Of a DNA stretch of 64,000 bases, positions 1 to 10,834 are shown one piece after another. Source of the DNA: Papaver somniferum (lineage: Eukaryota; Streptophyta; Magnoliopsida; Ranunculales; Papaveraceae). The DNA is taken from NCBI RefSeq assembly GCF_003573695.1, contig NC_039359.1, positions 116,009,849 to 116,073,848 on the forward strand. Reading direction: 5' to 3'. Each line of letters begins with the position of its first letter. Positions within the stretch are counted from its first letter, which is position 1. A program made the translations under genes and the position numbers. The notes below the pieces were generated by a model. The model ran no database searches. It worked only from the letters and a program-made list of their open reading frames with translations, and was not told the DNA's origin.

Positions 1-434
1 AGTAATTAGAGGAGAAGATAAGAGAGAGAGAAATAGGAAGAGTAAGTATATCCTTTATCTCCGCAGACCTTTGTACACTCAAAAGTCATTCGACTATCTT
101 TGTAACCGTTCAATACATAGTGAAACACCAACCCCCGTGGATGTAGGCCTTAGTGCCGAACCACGTAAATCTCCATCTTATTTATATTTCAGCACTTTTA
201 TATTCATCGTATATCCTTTACGTTTCGTATTTATGTTCATGTTTGTATTCTTACTCATTATAAGATCAATTCCTGATATTATTCGACTAGGCAGTGATGA
301 GCCCGAAGACTTTGAGTCGATGAATCGATAGTATCATCCATTTTACGCATCTATCATATTTAATTCAAGAGTTTTTTGTATGTGCGAATTTTGTTTGTGA
401 ACACGTGGGCTCCCTCGTGATTTGTGTGTTCACA
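1..434 (+). repeat. 3' part of a Tat-family LTR, cut by the window edge
   Basis: This stretch matches, on the opposite strand and with clear divergence, the LTRs of the Tat element at 15,096 and 27,896. Shared blocks include the segment around TAGGCCTTAGTGCCGAACCA (about 145-165), the ATTCGACTAG block near 280 and the terminal TGTGTGTTCACA at 423-434. The LTR ends in CA at 434. The following bases (TTACCTTCTGGG) do not resemble the TGGCGC primer site of the other copy. It is therefore more likely a 3' LTR or a solo LTR than a 5' LTR. The 86-residue reading frame inside it is not a gene. Confidence 0.8.
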
Positions 435-1357
435 TTACCTTCTGGGTTCTTCAACTCATTATCATCGTTATGCCAACGTTGAGGACAAATTAGCATGAAT
501 CAAAAGCTCTTTTGTGCTAAAAAAAAATTATAAAGAGACTACAAAAATGAACAAAATGACATTTCATAGATCTGAAGCAGAAAAGGGAACAAAACAGAAG
601 GATCATCTTCCTAAACTAAATGACGCCTAGCAAAAGATAATATTAATGTGAATACCGGGTGCAAGAATAATTTAAAAACCCAGAAATATAAATAGCAAAA
701 GGAAGAAGCTTTTAGTTTCATTACCCCAAAAAGAAACGCCAGTGATTGTAGCTTATAAAAAAAATCATCTTAAATTTGCACCTAACATGAACATGAGATT
801 TTGTTCCAAAAAAACCACAGGAGATGGAGAAACTTAGTACTCTCAAACATAGCATAGAGTCGGCCTTTTTATTTCTTAGTTGAGAAAACAATTTATACTG
901 AAAAATCCTAAACCCATAAGATTAAAAATCCTAATAACACCAAAATTCATTAACAATTTTTATAAATCTAAGTATCAAACATTTAAAAATTGGTTCGATT
1001 ACAAAAGAAAAATAGATACAATTATTGGAATTAGCAATTGAAGTTCAGCGGACGATACCTTTCTAGGAGAAGATTTGATTTCATCTTCCAGGGATCCCAT
1101 AAGCCACCACCAGTCTAATCCAAAAAAGGAAAAAATTTGCACACATTTAATAAGAACCAACTTATCCACATCAATCCAACATTTTCAACCTTAACAGAAG
1201 TCACTAAGAAATTGATAAAGGTATCAACTGGTTTTGGTGATATAATCTCTGTATGTATTCATTGGGAGGTTACAGATAGATGCCGGTAATGTACTGAATT
1301 TACAATGAATATCAAAATCGTCAAAACAAAATCCAATATAGATAACAAAATCCAATA
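435..1357. other. AT-rich intergenic stretch, no gene seen
   Basis: No reading frame of recognisable family, no RNA gene and no clear terminal repeats were found. The sequence is AT-rich with scattered A-runs. Confidence 0.5.
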
Positions 1358-1784
1358 GAGCATGTTTGGTACAGTTTTCAAAAACAGTTTTTTGTTTTTA
1401 GAAACAGAGAAAACAGAAAAAAGAGAAAACGCGTTTGGTAGGGATATTTTCAGAAAATGTTTTCTATTTGTTTTCTGTTTTTAAAAACAACAAATTATTG
1501 TTTTCTGTGTTTTCTCTTTTTTCCTTTTTGTTCATTCTTCTTCTTTTTAGAACAAAGTAAGAGATCGGGAAAATGACCACTAGTGAGTCATGACCAGTAT
1601 CACTATCTCTTAGACGAGTCTTTACATTTGATTTGATTTAGTACATTTTCCTTGGCTTCCAAGAACAGTTTTTTATCCTACCAAACAAATTTTAGAAAAT
1701 GAAAACAAAGAAAAAAGGATATGTTTTTAAAACAACATTATTTTTGAAAACTGTTTTTAAAAACTGTACGAAACAGGCTCTTAA
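1358..1784. mobile_element. MITE with long terminal inverted repeats (Tourist/PIF-like)
   Basis: The left end starts GAGCATGTTTGGTACAG. The right end, read on the other strand, starts GAGCCTGTTTCGTACAG. The two arms match imperfectly for about 35 bases and continue into A- and T-rich tracts. Ends of the form G-G/A-G-C-x-TGTTTGG are common among Tourist-like (PIF/Harbinger) MITEs, which duplicate a 3-bp target. Here the flanking triplets are ATA and TTA, so the duplication is imperfect and the superfamily is an inference. There is no coding capacity. Confidence 0.6.
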
Positions 1785-3590
1785 TTTTTGAAGTAGACTT
1801 ACCATTAGAGAATACCAAGAACAAATTCGGGTGTTGATTTGAGAAAAAATCTGTATAAAAAAAAATTGTAGACGGAGAAAGATGAAACGAAAGAAAACGG
1901 TGTAGCGGGTAGTTCTGTCGATGGAATCATGGAAGTAGGAAGTGGGTGGTTGTTCGGTGGTTTTTATCACCCACGGAGGTGTAAGTATGATGTAACGATA
2001 TAAAGATATTTTTGATGTTAAGTGGGCCTGTGGGGCCAGAATTCATGGGAGAGCTGTAGTAATGCTCTCACCATAATTGTCCATATCAGATTTTGATGGG
2101 GTCACAATCAAGAAAAATTAAACATTGTGTTTCTAGTTAGACTAGTTAGATAGATAGATACTTGTTGTGCATCTAGTCCGATTATCATTCTTATGGTAAA
2201 AAACAAGGTTGTGCTAGAACATTCTGGAAAACCATAAGCTTACAAAATCCTCTGTTGGCTGACTGCTTTGTTGGCATGTTTAGCTTTTCTTTTAAATTTT
2301 CATTTTACGGAGTGCTTCGTGTTTCCATCTTGGTTTGAGGGAAAGACTTTAGTCTGGTCTTATCCCTTGCCGGTCTTTATGCCCTACATTATTTGATTAA
2401 TCGATTGCCAGTTTTACACCAGTTGGAAACATGAAGCATAAAATGTGTATCCAACAATAGATTTCTCCACCAAAACCCTGAGAATACACTTCTGTAATCT
2501 CGTATACCTACATTGGACATATTGAGAGAGTCTTGTCTTAGGATCACAAATTCAATTCTGCGGTTCTGGGGAATTTTTACATTGTCCATCTTGAAGAAGC
2601 TAACATGGAAGAGACGTGCAGTTGGGGAAGCTGGAGCACTAGACCAAATTTTATGACAAAAGGCAGAACAACAGGCATCGACCGTCTTTCTGAATAAGAT
2701 TCACTAATCCAAGTCTAACTTGTAACGCCTAGAAAGTTCATGCGTATATTCAAGTAAACCACTAGCATCATAAAACAACTTATTCTAGGTAACATGCCAA
2801 ACTAGTTGTACACTTCATTCAACATTCAGATCACTTGGAATGCATGTTCATCAATGTGATTGAGCAACTGCAAGTAAAATATAATAATTTTGTATGGACA
2901 CTATGGTCACCTAAACAAAGATCGAGGTACAAGCCACAATTAAACCAGGCCGTATTTAGACTAATGAAAATTATAGCCCTTCAATTCGTCTATTGCACTT
3001 CACAATTCCGGTAAGAAATTAGCAGTGCAGGTCTGACTCCATTGGTATAGGTATTCTAGCTTGCTAATCTAAGGCAGATGCAACCTGAATTCTCCTAATC
3101 ACCTTGTGAAGTTATGCTTGGCAACTCCCAAAGTAGTTCCGCCATATTTAGTGAAGATGATAAAGAACTTGCATATGTTGCGTTAGTCATAAAGCATGGT
3201 TATATGGAAGAGGCTGGCTAGGAATGACTAACTATCACGACCCGTACGACCTAATGCCGGGAAATCAAATCCCAAAATGTGTTGTGAACATCAATTTCCG
3301 GCTTAGCAATATGAGATATTGTGCTTCAGTAATATTCGTTTCAGCTTTCAATTCAAACTTCGTTCATGACATATGTCGCAACTTATCAAAAATATATTGC
3401 AGAGACGTGCATCTATTTTGAGAGGTTAATCGCATTTGCAAAAGTATGCTCTAATTGGAAAAGTAGTCTTTCTACCAAATACCAAACACCTCTGTATATT
3501 TTCGGGGTGAAAAAAAACTCGAATATCAAGAATAGTTTAGGATCTCCAAATTGAGTAAAATTAAATAAAAAATGAAAAACAACATTGTCA
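1785..3590. other. unrecognised intergenic stretch
   Basis: Only short open frames (66 residues or fewer) occur here, none with recognisable motifs. There is a small GATA-type run near 2,150 (TAGATAGATAGATA). No tRNA-like cloverleaf was found by eye. Confidence 0.45.
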
Positions 3591-3596
3591 TTTATT

Positions 3597-4740
3597 GATA
3601 TCTTTGAACAAAAGCGGAAAGTATTTCATCATCACCAGTGTCCTTATCCCAGTTATTCTTGAAGTATATGTCCACTATAGGAACTCTAGAGGTGTTGTCT
3701 TTAAGAACTAGTTTACCAACACGGAAGTAGGTATGCCACCAATAATGGAAATAAATTCACAATTCAGTATTTTGACCATACTTTAGATATTTAAAATAAA
3801 AAATACTCGATTTTAAAAGCATAATTTAGATGTTTACCTCTATGATGCCCAAAAAAACAGTGAAGTTGGTTACAACTATGGATGTTGCATCGAGGTCATG
3901 GTACATTTCTGCTAAAATTACAGACCCCCAATCTTGATATGATGCACCATGAAGATATTGTAACGTTTCAACCCAACCAATATGAGAAACATTAGTTGAG
4001 TTGGGAAAAAACGTTTGACCCGATAACCATAGCATAAGCATTCTTACGAGTTCATCTTATTCAACTTCATTAGTTGAGTCTGACTTGGACATGAGGAAAT
4101 GCTTCAATGTTGAACAATATATTCCACCTCTTTTCAAATGTTTATGATATTGTCGTACATTTGATGTCAAAAACAAAGAAAGAAGCGTCTTCTATCATAA
4201 GACATCCATTTGTTTGGTTATATGTCACGGGGAATCCCACATCACTTGGAATTCCACAAAATGAAATACAAGTTAAGGAGGGTGATTTTTATGACAAGAA
4301 TGATGTCATTCAACTAATGGTTTTGGTTTATCCAACAATATCTTAAAAATAAATATTATTTTTAGTAAACTCACCGATTTAAAGTCCAGGAAAGGTAACG
4401 TATGCGTAGTATCCACCACTTTTCTATCAATATTTTCGTGATAACGTTGTTGTATTTTATTTTTATTTTTTTGATTTACATAATATAACCGACACCGGGG
4501 ATATTTATCTACTCTTTGTGAACTGGAGGGGTAAAGCTAGATAAACAGGGTTTAAGTCTTTGTATCCACCTCTCATGCCCCGACACGAGACCTGAAATTA
4601 AATCTGGACCATCAACTATATTCGATGAAGTAAACTCTGCATCACGATTTTGAGAATAATCGACATTTGTAGTAGGCGTCGGTATCCTTTATCTATCCAG
4701 AAAAAAATTCCCTTATACTGTTTATGACAACCTCATTTTT
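3597..4740 (-). pseudogene. decayed plant mobile domain (PMD-like) transposon gene
   Basis: Read on the minus strand, three blocks resemble plant mobile domain proteins, a transposon-derived family also found in MAIN/MAIL-type host proteins. The first block, about 4,690-4,512, reads ...DGPDLISGLVSGHERWIQRL... and ends at a TAG stop at 4,511-4,509. The second, about 4,330-4,200, reads ...KITLLNLYFIL / GIPSDVGFPVTYNQ... and needs a one-base frame change between its halves. The third, 4,041-3,826, contains HGASYQDWGSVILAEMYHDL, like the family's SWGSAVLAxLY block. A tail block at about 3,725-3,600 (FRVGKLVLKDN...) ends in a stop. Several stops and frame changes mean it is not functional. The family call is from motif memory only. 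Confidence 0.55.
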
Positions 4741-4845
4741 CTCCTTAAAAAATTGTAAATAAAAAGTAGAAGATTTTGTTAAGAATTATTAGAAAGAAGA
4801 GAGTGGAGTGGTATGGTTTGAGTGGAAAATGGTTGAAAATGTAGG

Positions 4846-4853
4846 TATTTATA
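4846..4853 (-). promoter_or_regulatory. TATA box upstream of the PMD-like pseudogene
   Basis: TATAAATA on the minus strand sits about 105 bases upstream of the first ATG-containing block of the PMD-like pseudogene (near 4,740). It is flanked upstream by a GC-richer segment (about 4,880-5,050), unusual for the surrounding AT-rich DNA. This looks like a relic of the transposon gene's promoter. The overlapping 98-residue minus-strand frame lies in this upstream GC-rich DNA and is unlikely to be a protein. Confidence 0.45.
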
Positions 4854-5075
4854 GTGTTTATGAATTGTAGCCTTTGAGAATAAAGCCGTTGGGTTTTTAC
4901 CCATTGGAGAACCAGGTCCAGCCGCCCGCGGTTGACCATCCAACACCCGCAATAACGTTTGTTTTACCACCGTCAATAGATCAATGGAAAATACGCATTC
5001 CTGATCCACCCATGCGCTTCTTCTTCTGCCGCCCATAATTTTTCTCATAGTGAAATACCACCTTTGTCTATCCAC

Positions 5076-5580
5076 GTGGCTGGCTTAAAAATTCAAACAA
5101 CCAATTCTCATAGGAATTGCCATAATTGGCACAATCTTAATAAAATAACATATTTAGTTTTGTGCAGTGGGATCTTTATCAATAACCTTATCTCAAGATA
5201 TTTGATCAAATACAATTATTGGAATATAGTGGTGGATTATCTGACAAAATTGCTTAAGTTGAAACTGGAAAAAAGTTTATAGAACTTTGGAGCACGGTGG
5301 GTAGGTGTTAGAGGCTTGGAACTTAGTAATCCTAGTTTATTTGCTAAAATGTCTTCAATAATTTTGTTTTTTCTAGAATTTTAGAGGAGAATTTACCGGA
5401 TAGTAATTTTTGGTCATGGAATGTCAAGAAAAAAATGCTCAGCTAGCTGGAGAAGCTAACTAAAAAAAAGGAGAATATATAGATGGTCTATTGACTTATA
5501 GAGAATATAGAGATAGTCTATTGACTTATGAAATGATCATTAGTTGTATAATCTGCCAGTTTCTGCTGTTGGTGTTAATA
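5076..5580. other. intergenic; contains a 30-bp tandem duplication
   Basis: No gene was recognised. Positions 5,471-5,500 and 5,501-5,530 are adjacent copies of a 30-base unit (GAGAATATATAGATGGTCTA...) with three or four differences. This is the left flank of the Copia-type insertion. Confidence 0.6.
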
Positions 5581-5585
5581 ATAAT
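5581..5585. other. target site duplication ATAAT (left)
   Basis: Identical to 14,511-14,515 on the other side of the Copia-type element. This proves the two LTRs belong to one insertion event. Confidence 0.9.
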
Positions 5586-8019
5586 TGAAAAAACGGGGGT
5601 CTAACAACACCACCCAATATTTCGCTTAGCAATCTGTATGGACTAACTCCGAAATACTTTGATAGAGAATCAACTACACAGTCAGACTCAATCTAGATAA
5701 AAACATCTCAAGGAGTTAATATCTCTCTCTTGATTTGATTTTTACTCAAGCTAAAAACAATAGCGAGTCTTTATCAAATACAAGGAATACTTGGATGGTA
5801 CCAAAGACCAATGTCCAAGGATCAATCAATATTAATCAACAACCAAAGGTTGGATTTCCAATTGATGATCACGAACGTACAACCTGTATTATTTTCAATT
5901 ATATAAAATATAATGTGGAAAAGAAATAACACATACACCAGAAATTTTGTTAACGAGGAAACCGCAAATGCGGAAAAACCCCGGGACCTAGTCCAGATTG
6001 AATACACACTGTATTAAGACGCTACAGACACTAGCCTACTGCAAACTAACTTCGGACTGGACTATAGTTGAACTCCAATCAGTCTCCCAGCGATCCAAGG
6101 TACAGTTGTACTCCTACGCCTCTGATCCTAGCAGGATACTACGCACTTGATTCCCTTAGCTGATCTCACCCACAACCAAGAGTTGTTGCAACCCAAAATC
6201 ACATACTTGATAATAAACAGATCTGTCTCACACAAAAAAGTCTATCAAAGGATAAATCTGTCTCCCACAGATAAACCCTAGGTTTTGTTCCGTCTTAAGA
6301 TATAAAATCAAGGTGAACAGGAACCAATTGGTAATTCGGTCTTATATTCCTGAAGAACAGCCTAGATTAATCAATCACCTCTCTACAATCCTTCCTGACT
6401 ACACAGGCGATTTGTCGAGGAATCACAAACAGTGAGACGAAGATTTTTGTGACTTCTTTATCTTGCCTATCGGAGACTCTCACGATATCAAGACAATCAA
6501 TCGATTGTACTCGTACGATAGAATATGTAAGATCAGATCACACAACTACGATAAAGTAGTATCGGTCTGGCTTCACAATCCCAATGAAGTCTTTAAGTCG
6601 TTAACCTGATTTTAGAGAAGAAAATCAAAGGTTAACGGAGATCGACTCTAGCGGGCGCACTAATAGCACACAGACGTGTGGGGATTAGTTTTGCATAATT
6701 TTAGATGTCTCCTTTATATAGCCTTCAAATCAGGGTTTTGCCTTAGGTACAAAGCAATCCTTATTCACCGTTAGATGAAAACCTGATTTAGATTCAAGCT
6801 AATATTTCTCAACCGTTAGATCGAAAACTTAGCTTGTCACATACACTTGGGTAAACGTTTACTGGGTTTGTGAAAACCATGCCCAAACGTGTACGTGTAT
6901 GTTGGTTCAACATAGTAACCCAAAAAGGTTAACCATATGAGCATTTCATATCAACCTTTTTCTTCTTCACCATAACTAGTTCAATTGACTCAAATGAACT
7001 AGTTAAAGAGTTGTTCAATTGCTATGAGATCTTATGTAACTACACAAGACACAATTGAAACAAAGATGATTCGATTCGGTTGAATCGGCTCATGAACATT
7101 ATAGTCACGGTTTGCATAAAGAATTCCTTAGTAATTTAATGTTTCATGTTCAGAGCACATCTTTGGATCATAACCTCTTAAGTTGACAAACAAGTTCGCA
7201 AACTTAAGTTAATCGGTTTAGTTTTCCAAACTCAGCAGAAATTATCGGAAAGAGAACTTCCGCCAGTTCGTGGACTGGGTTCGCGGACTTAGTTCGCGGA
7301 CTTAGCACACAAACGAGTTTTTGGAAAATCCAGCAGAAATTCTCGGTCGAGAACTTCCGACAGTTCGCGGACTGAGTCTGCGGACTTGGTTCGCGGACTT
7401 GGCAAGCCAATTCCACAATCCTCCCGATTTCTATTGATCAACAAAGTTCGAAAACTTCGGTTCAAGGAATACATGGTCATGTAATCTAAACTCTCATTTC
7501 AATCATTGAGACATTCTCAGAGGACGCTATGTAGCCGTTATTCACAGACCGATTCACGTCAGAGCAATTCTCAAAGTGATTGAAACTTTTCATGACTTTC
7601 GTCACTAGGTGAAGATAAACTTGATCAAAGCGAAACGCTTTACCAACACACGATTTCGAGATAAAAGATAAGCAATGAATGCTCAGCTCGAAATGTCAAA
7701 TGCGCATGATCTAGTCTATATAGCATACGACTTTTGTCTCATAAGAAGTAGGAGATAGAATAGATAGACTTTTGAGTGATAGATAAGTTCAAGTCTCCAC
7801 ATACCTTTTTGTTGATGAAGTTCCACGGTTCCTTGTATAGATCTTTGTCGTTGTATGATGAATCGCCATGAAGTCCTTGAGCTCAACTACACTTTTCTAT
7901 CCTAGTCCGAGACTTAGCTATGTAGGCTAGAAATCAATACTTATAGTTTTGTTCACTAACATTGACAAACATGCTTGAGATAGCAACGCATGCGAGGTCG
8001 ACTGAGCTATGCTCTAACA
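5586..8019 (-). repeat. 3' LTR of the Copia-type element (2,434 bp)
   Basis: Runs from TGAAAAAACGGGGG to ...GCTCTAACA on the plus strand (TG...CA ends). It is nearly identical to 12,092-14,510. It carries a TATA-like TATATAAAGG on the minus strand at 6,720-6,711. The region 7,190-7,410 holds repeated TTCGCGGACT words. The length difference from the partner (15 bp) is explained by one extra TTCGCGGACTTAG unit plus two bases. Short frames listed inside are not genes. Confidence 0.9.
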
Positions 8020-8033
8020 ATCTCCCCCTTTGT
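8020..8033 (-). other. polypurine tract of the Copia-type element
   Basis: On the minus strand the bases directly before the 3' LTR are AAAGGGGGAGAT, the usual purine tract from which plus-strand DNA synthesis starts in plant Copia elements. Confidence 0.85.
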
Positions 8034-9798
8034 CAATTTTAGTGAAAAAACTATTATTACATATGGAATACAAAAAAGATAAACTTTAGTGGCTCCTATT
8101 CCATAGTCTAATCTTCAACGTTTCCTGAAATCTTCGTCCTTCCAAGTACTCCAATGATCCCAAAGGTTGTAAGTTTAGCATCACCGTTGTTGAAGATCCG
8201 TAGCTATAACAATGAGAGAAATCGAGATTCTCGATCATTATTATACAGTGTCATAGTATTATTATGTAATATCAAAGTCCAATTGTATCACGACTTTAAC
8301 AATAATACTACGGTGATATGTATCACTCCCCCTTAGTCAATACTCCATCTCGATCATGGAAACCACTCCCACTTACACAATGATCTGAAAACCATATGTA
8401 TTTGTAGTGTGAACTACATTATTTCTCCCCCTTTTTGTCAATAAAATTGGCAAAGGTACAAGAACGGGATCATAATGAAATTTCCACAAGAGACATTTCA
8501 TAGACTAAAAGAAAAATACATACCAACTTAATTTAGATGCAATCATAAAGCCGAAGCTAAATGCATTCATCAAGAAGTTTTAAGATATAAGATAACCCCT
8601 ATCAAATTCCACAGCCGCACACCCCGCAAGATATTACCATCAAGCACAAGTTCAAAAGAACTATCCCCCATTTGATGTCATTCCCGAAGAACAACAAGAG
8701 CGACCTTAATTTTGAAAGAAAAGAAGGATTTTTTAATTGGACACCAAAAACCATGGAAATGATTTTCTATATCCAAAACTCAACCAAATTAATCACAAGT
8801 AAACTCATGATTAATTTAATCGGAATATGCAACTAAATCAAACCACAAAAGTGATCAATTTAATTGATTGTGCTCAACATAAGAAAACTCACGGAGCTAA
8901 GACTAAGATAACCACACGGAGATGACTACCTTAATCGTTCAAATACTCAACATAAGGAAAACCTTACGAAATATACGACTACATCAACCCATAGAACATG
9001 AATAGTATAGCCGTTTATATACTCAACACAAGAACTTGTGGAATATATGAAAAACTCAACTAGATTAATTACACGAGAACCTATAATTAATCTAATTGAA
9101 ATACACAACCAAACTAATCACCGAAATAATTAATTTAATTGTCAAAATATTTTGCTCGACAAAAGAAGACTTTCGGAGCAAATAACTAAATAACCAATCA
9201 AGATGATTAATTTAGTTCAAGAATGCTCAACATATAACATCTCATGGAACAACCAACAAGGCCAATATTAATCGACATAGTTGTAAGGTACTCAACATAA
9301 GATACACAATGGAGCCTTACCGTGGATCAAAATGGATCAATGAAGATCAATACCGTGGATAACATACAAGGATCTATTCTATTTTCCATCACTATTTGCA
9401 TAGCAACATAATAGACTTTATCCTTGTCAAACAAAAGATTTTATCCTATTTTCCATCAAATAAATGACTGCATAGGCATAACTTTTGTATTTGTCAAAAG
9501 TCCATTCGTCCTTTCATCAATACGAAAACCAATTCATGAACGACTTTACTTTTGAACGCAATATGGGATCTTCAAGTTCACGGACGCAAACAATACATAT
9601 CCCATAAAAATATTGCAATATCACAAACCATTAAAATACTGCAATAAACATCATCCTCCAAATATTTTTAGAATTTAATACCAATAAACCAAAAAAATAA
9701 ACATAAGAAGATGAAAAAAAAAAGAAGCTATGTGTAGTCACAATCATCGTTATTCAAAGCACTAGTTATTCTTCTAACTAATCCAAAAAGAAGACATC
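8034..9798. other. AT-rich non-coding 3' internal region with degenerate repeats
   Basis: No long frame. From about 8,790 to 9,370 a word like CTCAACATAAG recurs at about 8,875, 8,948, 9,024, 9,228 and 9,293. Related CTCAAC or CTCGAC words occur at about 8,791, 9,058 and 9,159. Spacing is mostly 65-100 bases, and words for 'AATTAATTTAATTG' and 'CGGAGC' recur between them. This looks like an ancient tandem array of about 75-bp units in the element's 3' non-coding region. Confidence 0.6.
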
Positions 9799-10161
9799 CT
9801 AGGCGACAATGCCTTTGAGAAATTCAGCATCATTCCAGAACTCCTTGTTGTCAACAACCATTGGAACATACGGTTCACAGAGATAGGAGTTTATATCAAC
9901 AAACTGTCTTGGTTGATTATGTCGTACCAGGGCTCTCTGAATTTCTAAGGACTTTGACACAAAAGCCTTTATTTCACGAATCTCCTTTCTTACTTCCTTC
10001 AACTCATCAAGAACATCGGAAAACTTCTGAGAGTTAGAAGGCACAGTCCTGGGATTTCTTGTATTCCTTCTTTTTCTTTTCAGGGACTTGGAAACATGAG
10101 ATTTTTCTTTTTCCTTGATTGAAGATTTAACAATCATGTTGACATCCTTTCCATCTGACAT
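9799..10161 (-). CDS. small basic coiled-coil protein of the Copia-type element
   Basis: A 120-residue frame from ATG at 10,161 (MSDGKDVNM...); an in-frame extension reaches 10,299 but looks like leader. The first half is lysine- and arginine-rich (SLKRKRRNTRN). The middle (about residues 45-75, FSDVLDELKEVRKEIREIKAF) has heptad-spaced hydrophobics typical of a coiled coil. The C-terminus is acidic. In SIRE-type elements an additional frame, sometimes called env-like, lies between polymerase and the 3' LTR and has coiled-coil stretches. This could be a remnant of such a frame, but nothing in the sequence proves that. Function unknown. Confidence 0.5.
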   Translation of the reverse strand: MSDGKDVNMIVKSSIKEKEKSHVSKSLKRKRRNTRNPRTVPSNSQKFSDVLDELKEVRKEIREIKAFVSKSLEIQRALVRHNQPRQFVDINSYLCEPYVPMVVDNKEFWNDAEFLKGIVA

Positions 10162-10573
10162 GGTGCTTTGAGAACAGTTATAAACAACTGGATTTTGTGT
10201 GATTGAATCACTTAACTCAACAAGCAATCTTATATAGGATGTCAAAAAGGAAAAAGAAATGTAGGGTTCGAAACCTATTGACAGGTTCGTATACGCCAAA
10301 CTCTAAAACCCTATAAAAAGTAGAATTGTCGATAATAACCCTTTATTTTATTTGATAGACCAAAAATAACAAATCTAAGAAAAGAAGGAAAAACTTTACT
10401 GAAGCCTGAATCAGCACTCAATCTTGTCTCTTTTCAATCAGGCACATGAGACAAGATTTTCCCAACAACACAATAAAGTTGTGTTGCGATGAACAACGAT
10501 TTTTCCATCTTTTTCCTCAAGGGAGGAATCTTCAGACTTCTGTCTATCAAAACGATTTGACCATATTTTCTTT

Positions 10574-10798
10574 TCAAATGGTCTTTCTATCCTTGGAAAC
10601 CAACTTCTTAGACGAAGATAAGATCCTACATACCTCGGCGGTCTTCTGAGCAAGTTTCAGCTTCCTTGCTAATCGATCTGCTCTTCGTTGAAGTTTGCTG
10701 GCGTGCCTTATTTGGTGCTTGTATTTGTAACACCTTGATAGTTCGTGTCCCTTCATCGAACAAAACGAGCGCGTCAATATTGGATAGTATTCAGGCAT
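10574..10798 (-). pseudogene. zinc-knuckle-like remnant downstream of gag
   Basis: A 74-residue frame starting near 10,798 reads ...CSMKGHELSRCYKYKHQIRH... followed by a basic helix (LQRRADRLARKLKLAQK). The C-x(3)-GH-x(4)-C spacing resembles a zinc knuckle with one cysteine replaced. It is probably part of the original gag/pol junction. It is separated from the main gag frame by about 36 bases and a frame change, so it is unlikely to be made as such. Confidence 0.4.
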
Positions 10799-10834
10799 CT
10801 GAGATGTGCAAGAAACTAGACATACAGTAGATCC

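Noticed and set aside
71..331. 86-residue plus-strand frame at the left edge
   Set aside because: It starts at TTG and lies wholly in a Tat-family LTR.
3000..3200. Possible tRNA gene near GGTCTGACTCCATTGG
   Set aside because: No cloverleaf arms or A/B box pair could be matched by eye.
4779..5075. 98-residue minus-strand frame
   Set aside because: It overlaps the TATA box and leader of the PMD-like relic; composition is that of GC-rich non-coding DNA and no family fits.
8875..9310. Possible CRISPR-like array from evenly recurring words
   Set aside because: Words are degenerate, spacing is uneven and the host is a plant; this is retrotransposon non-coding repeat.
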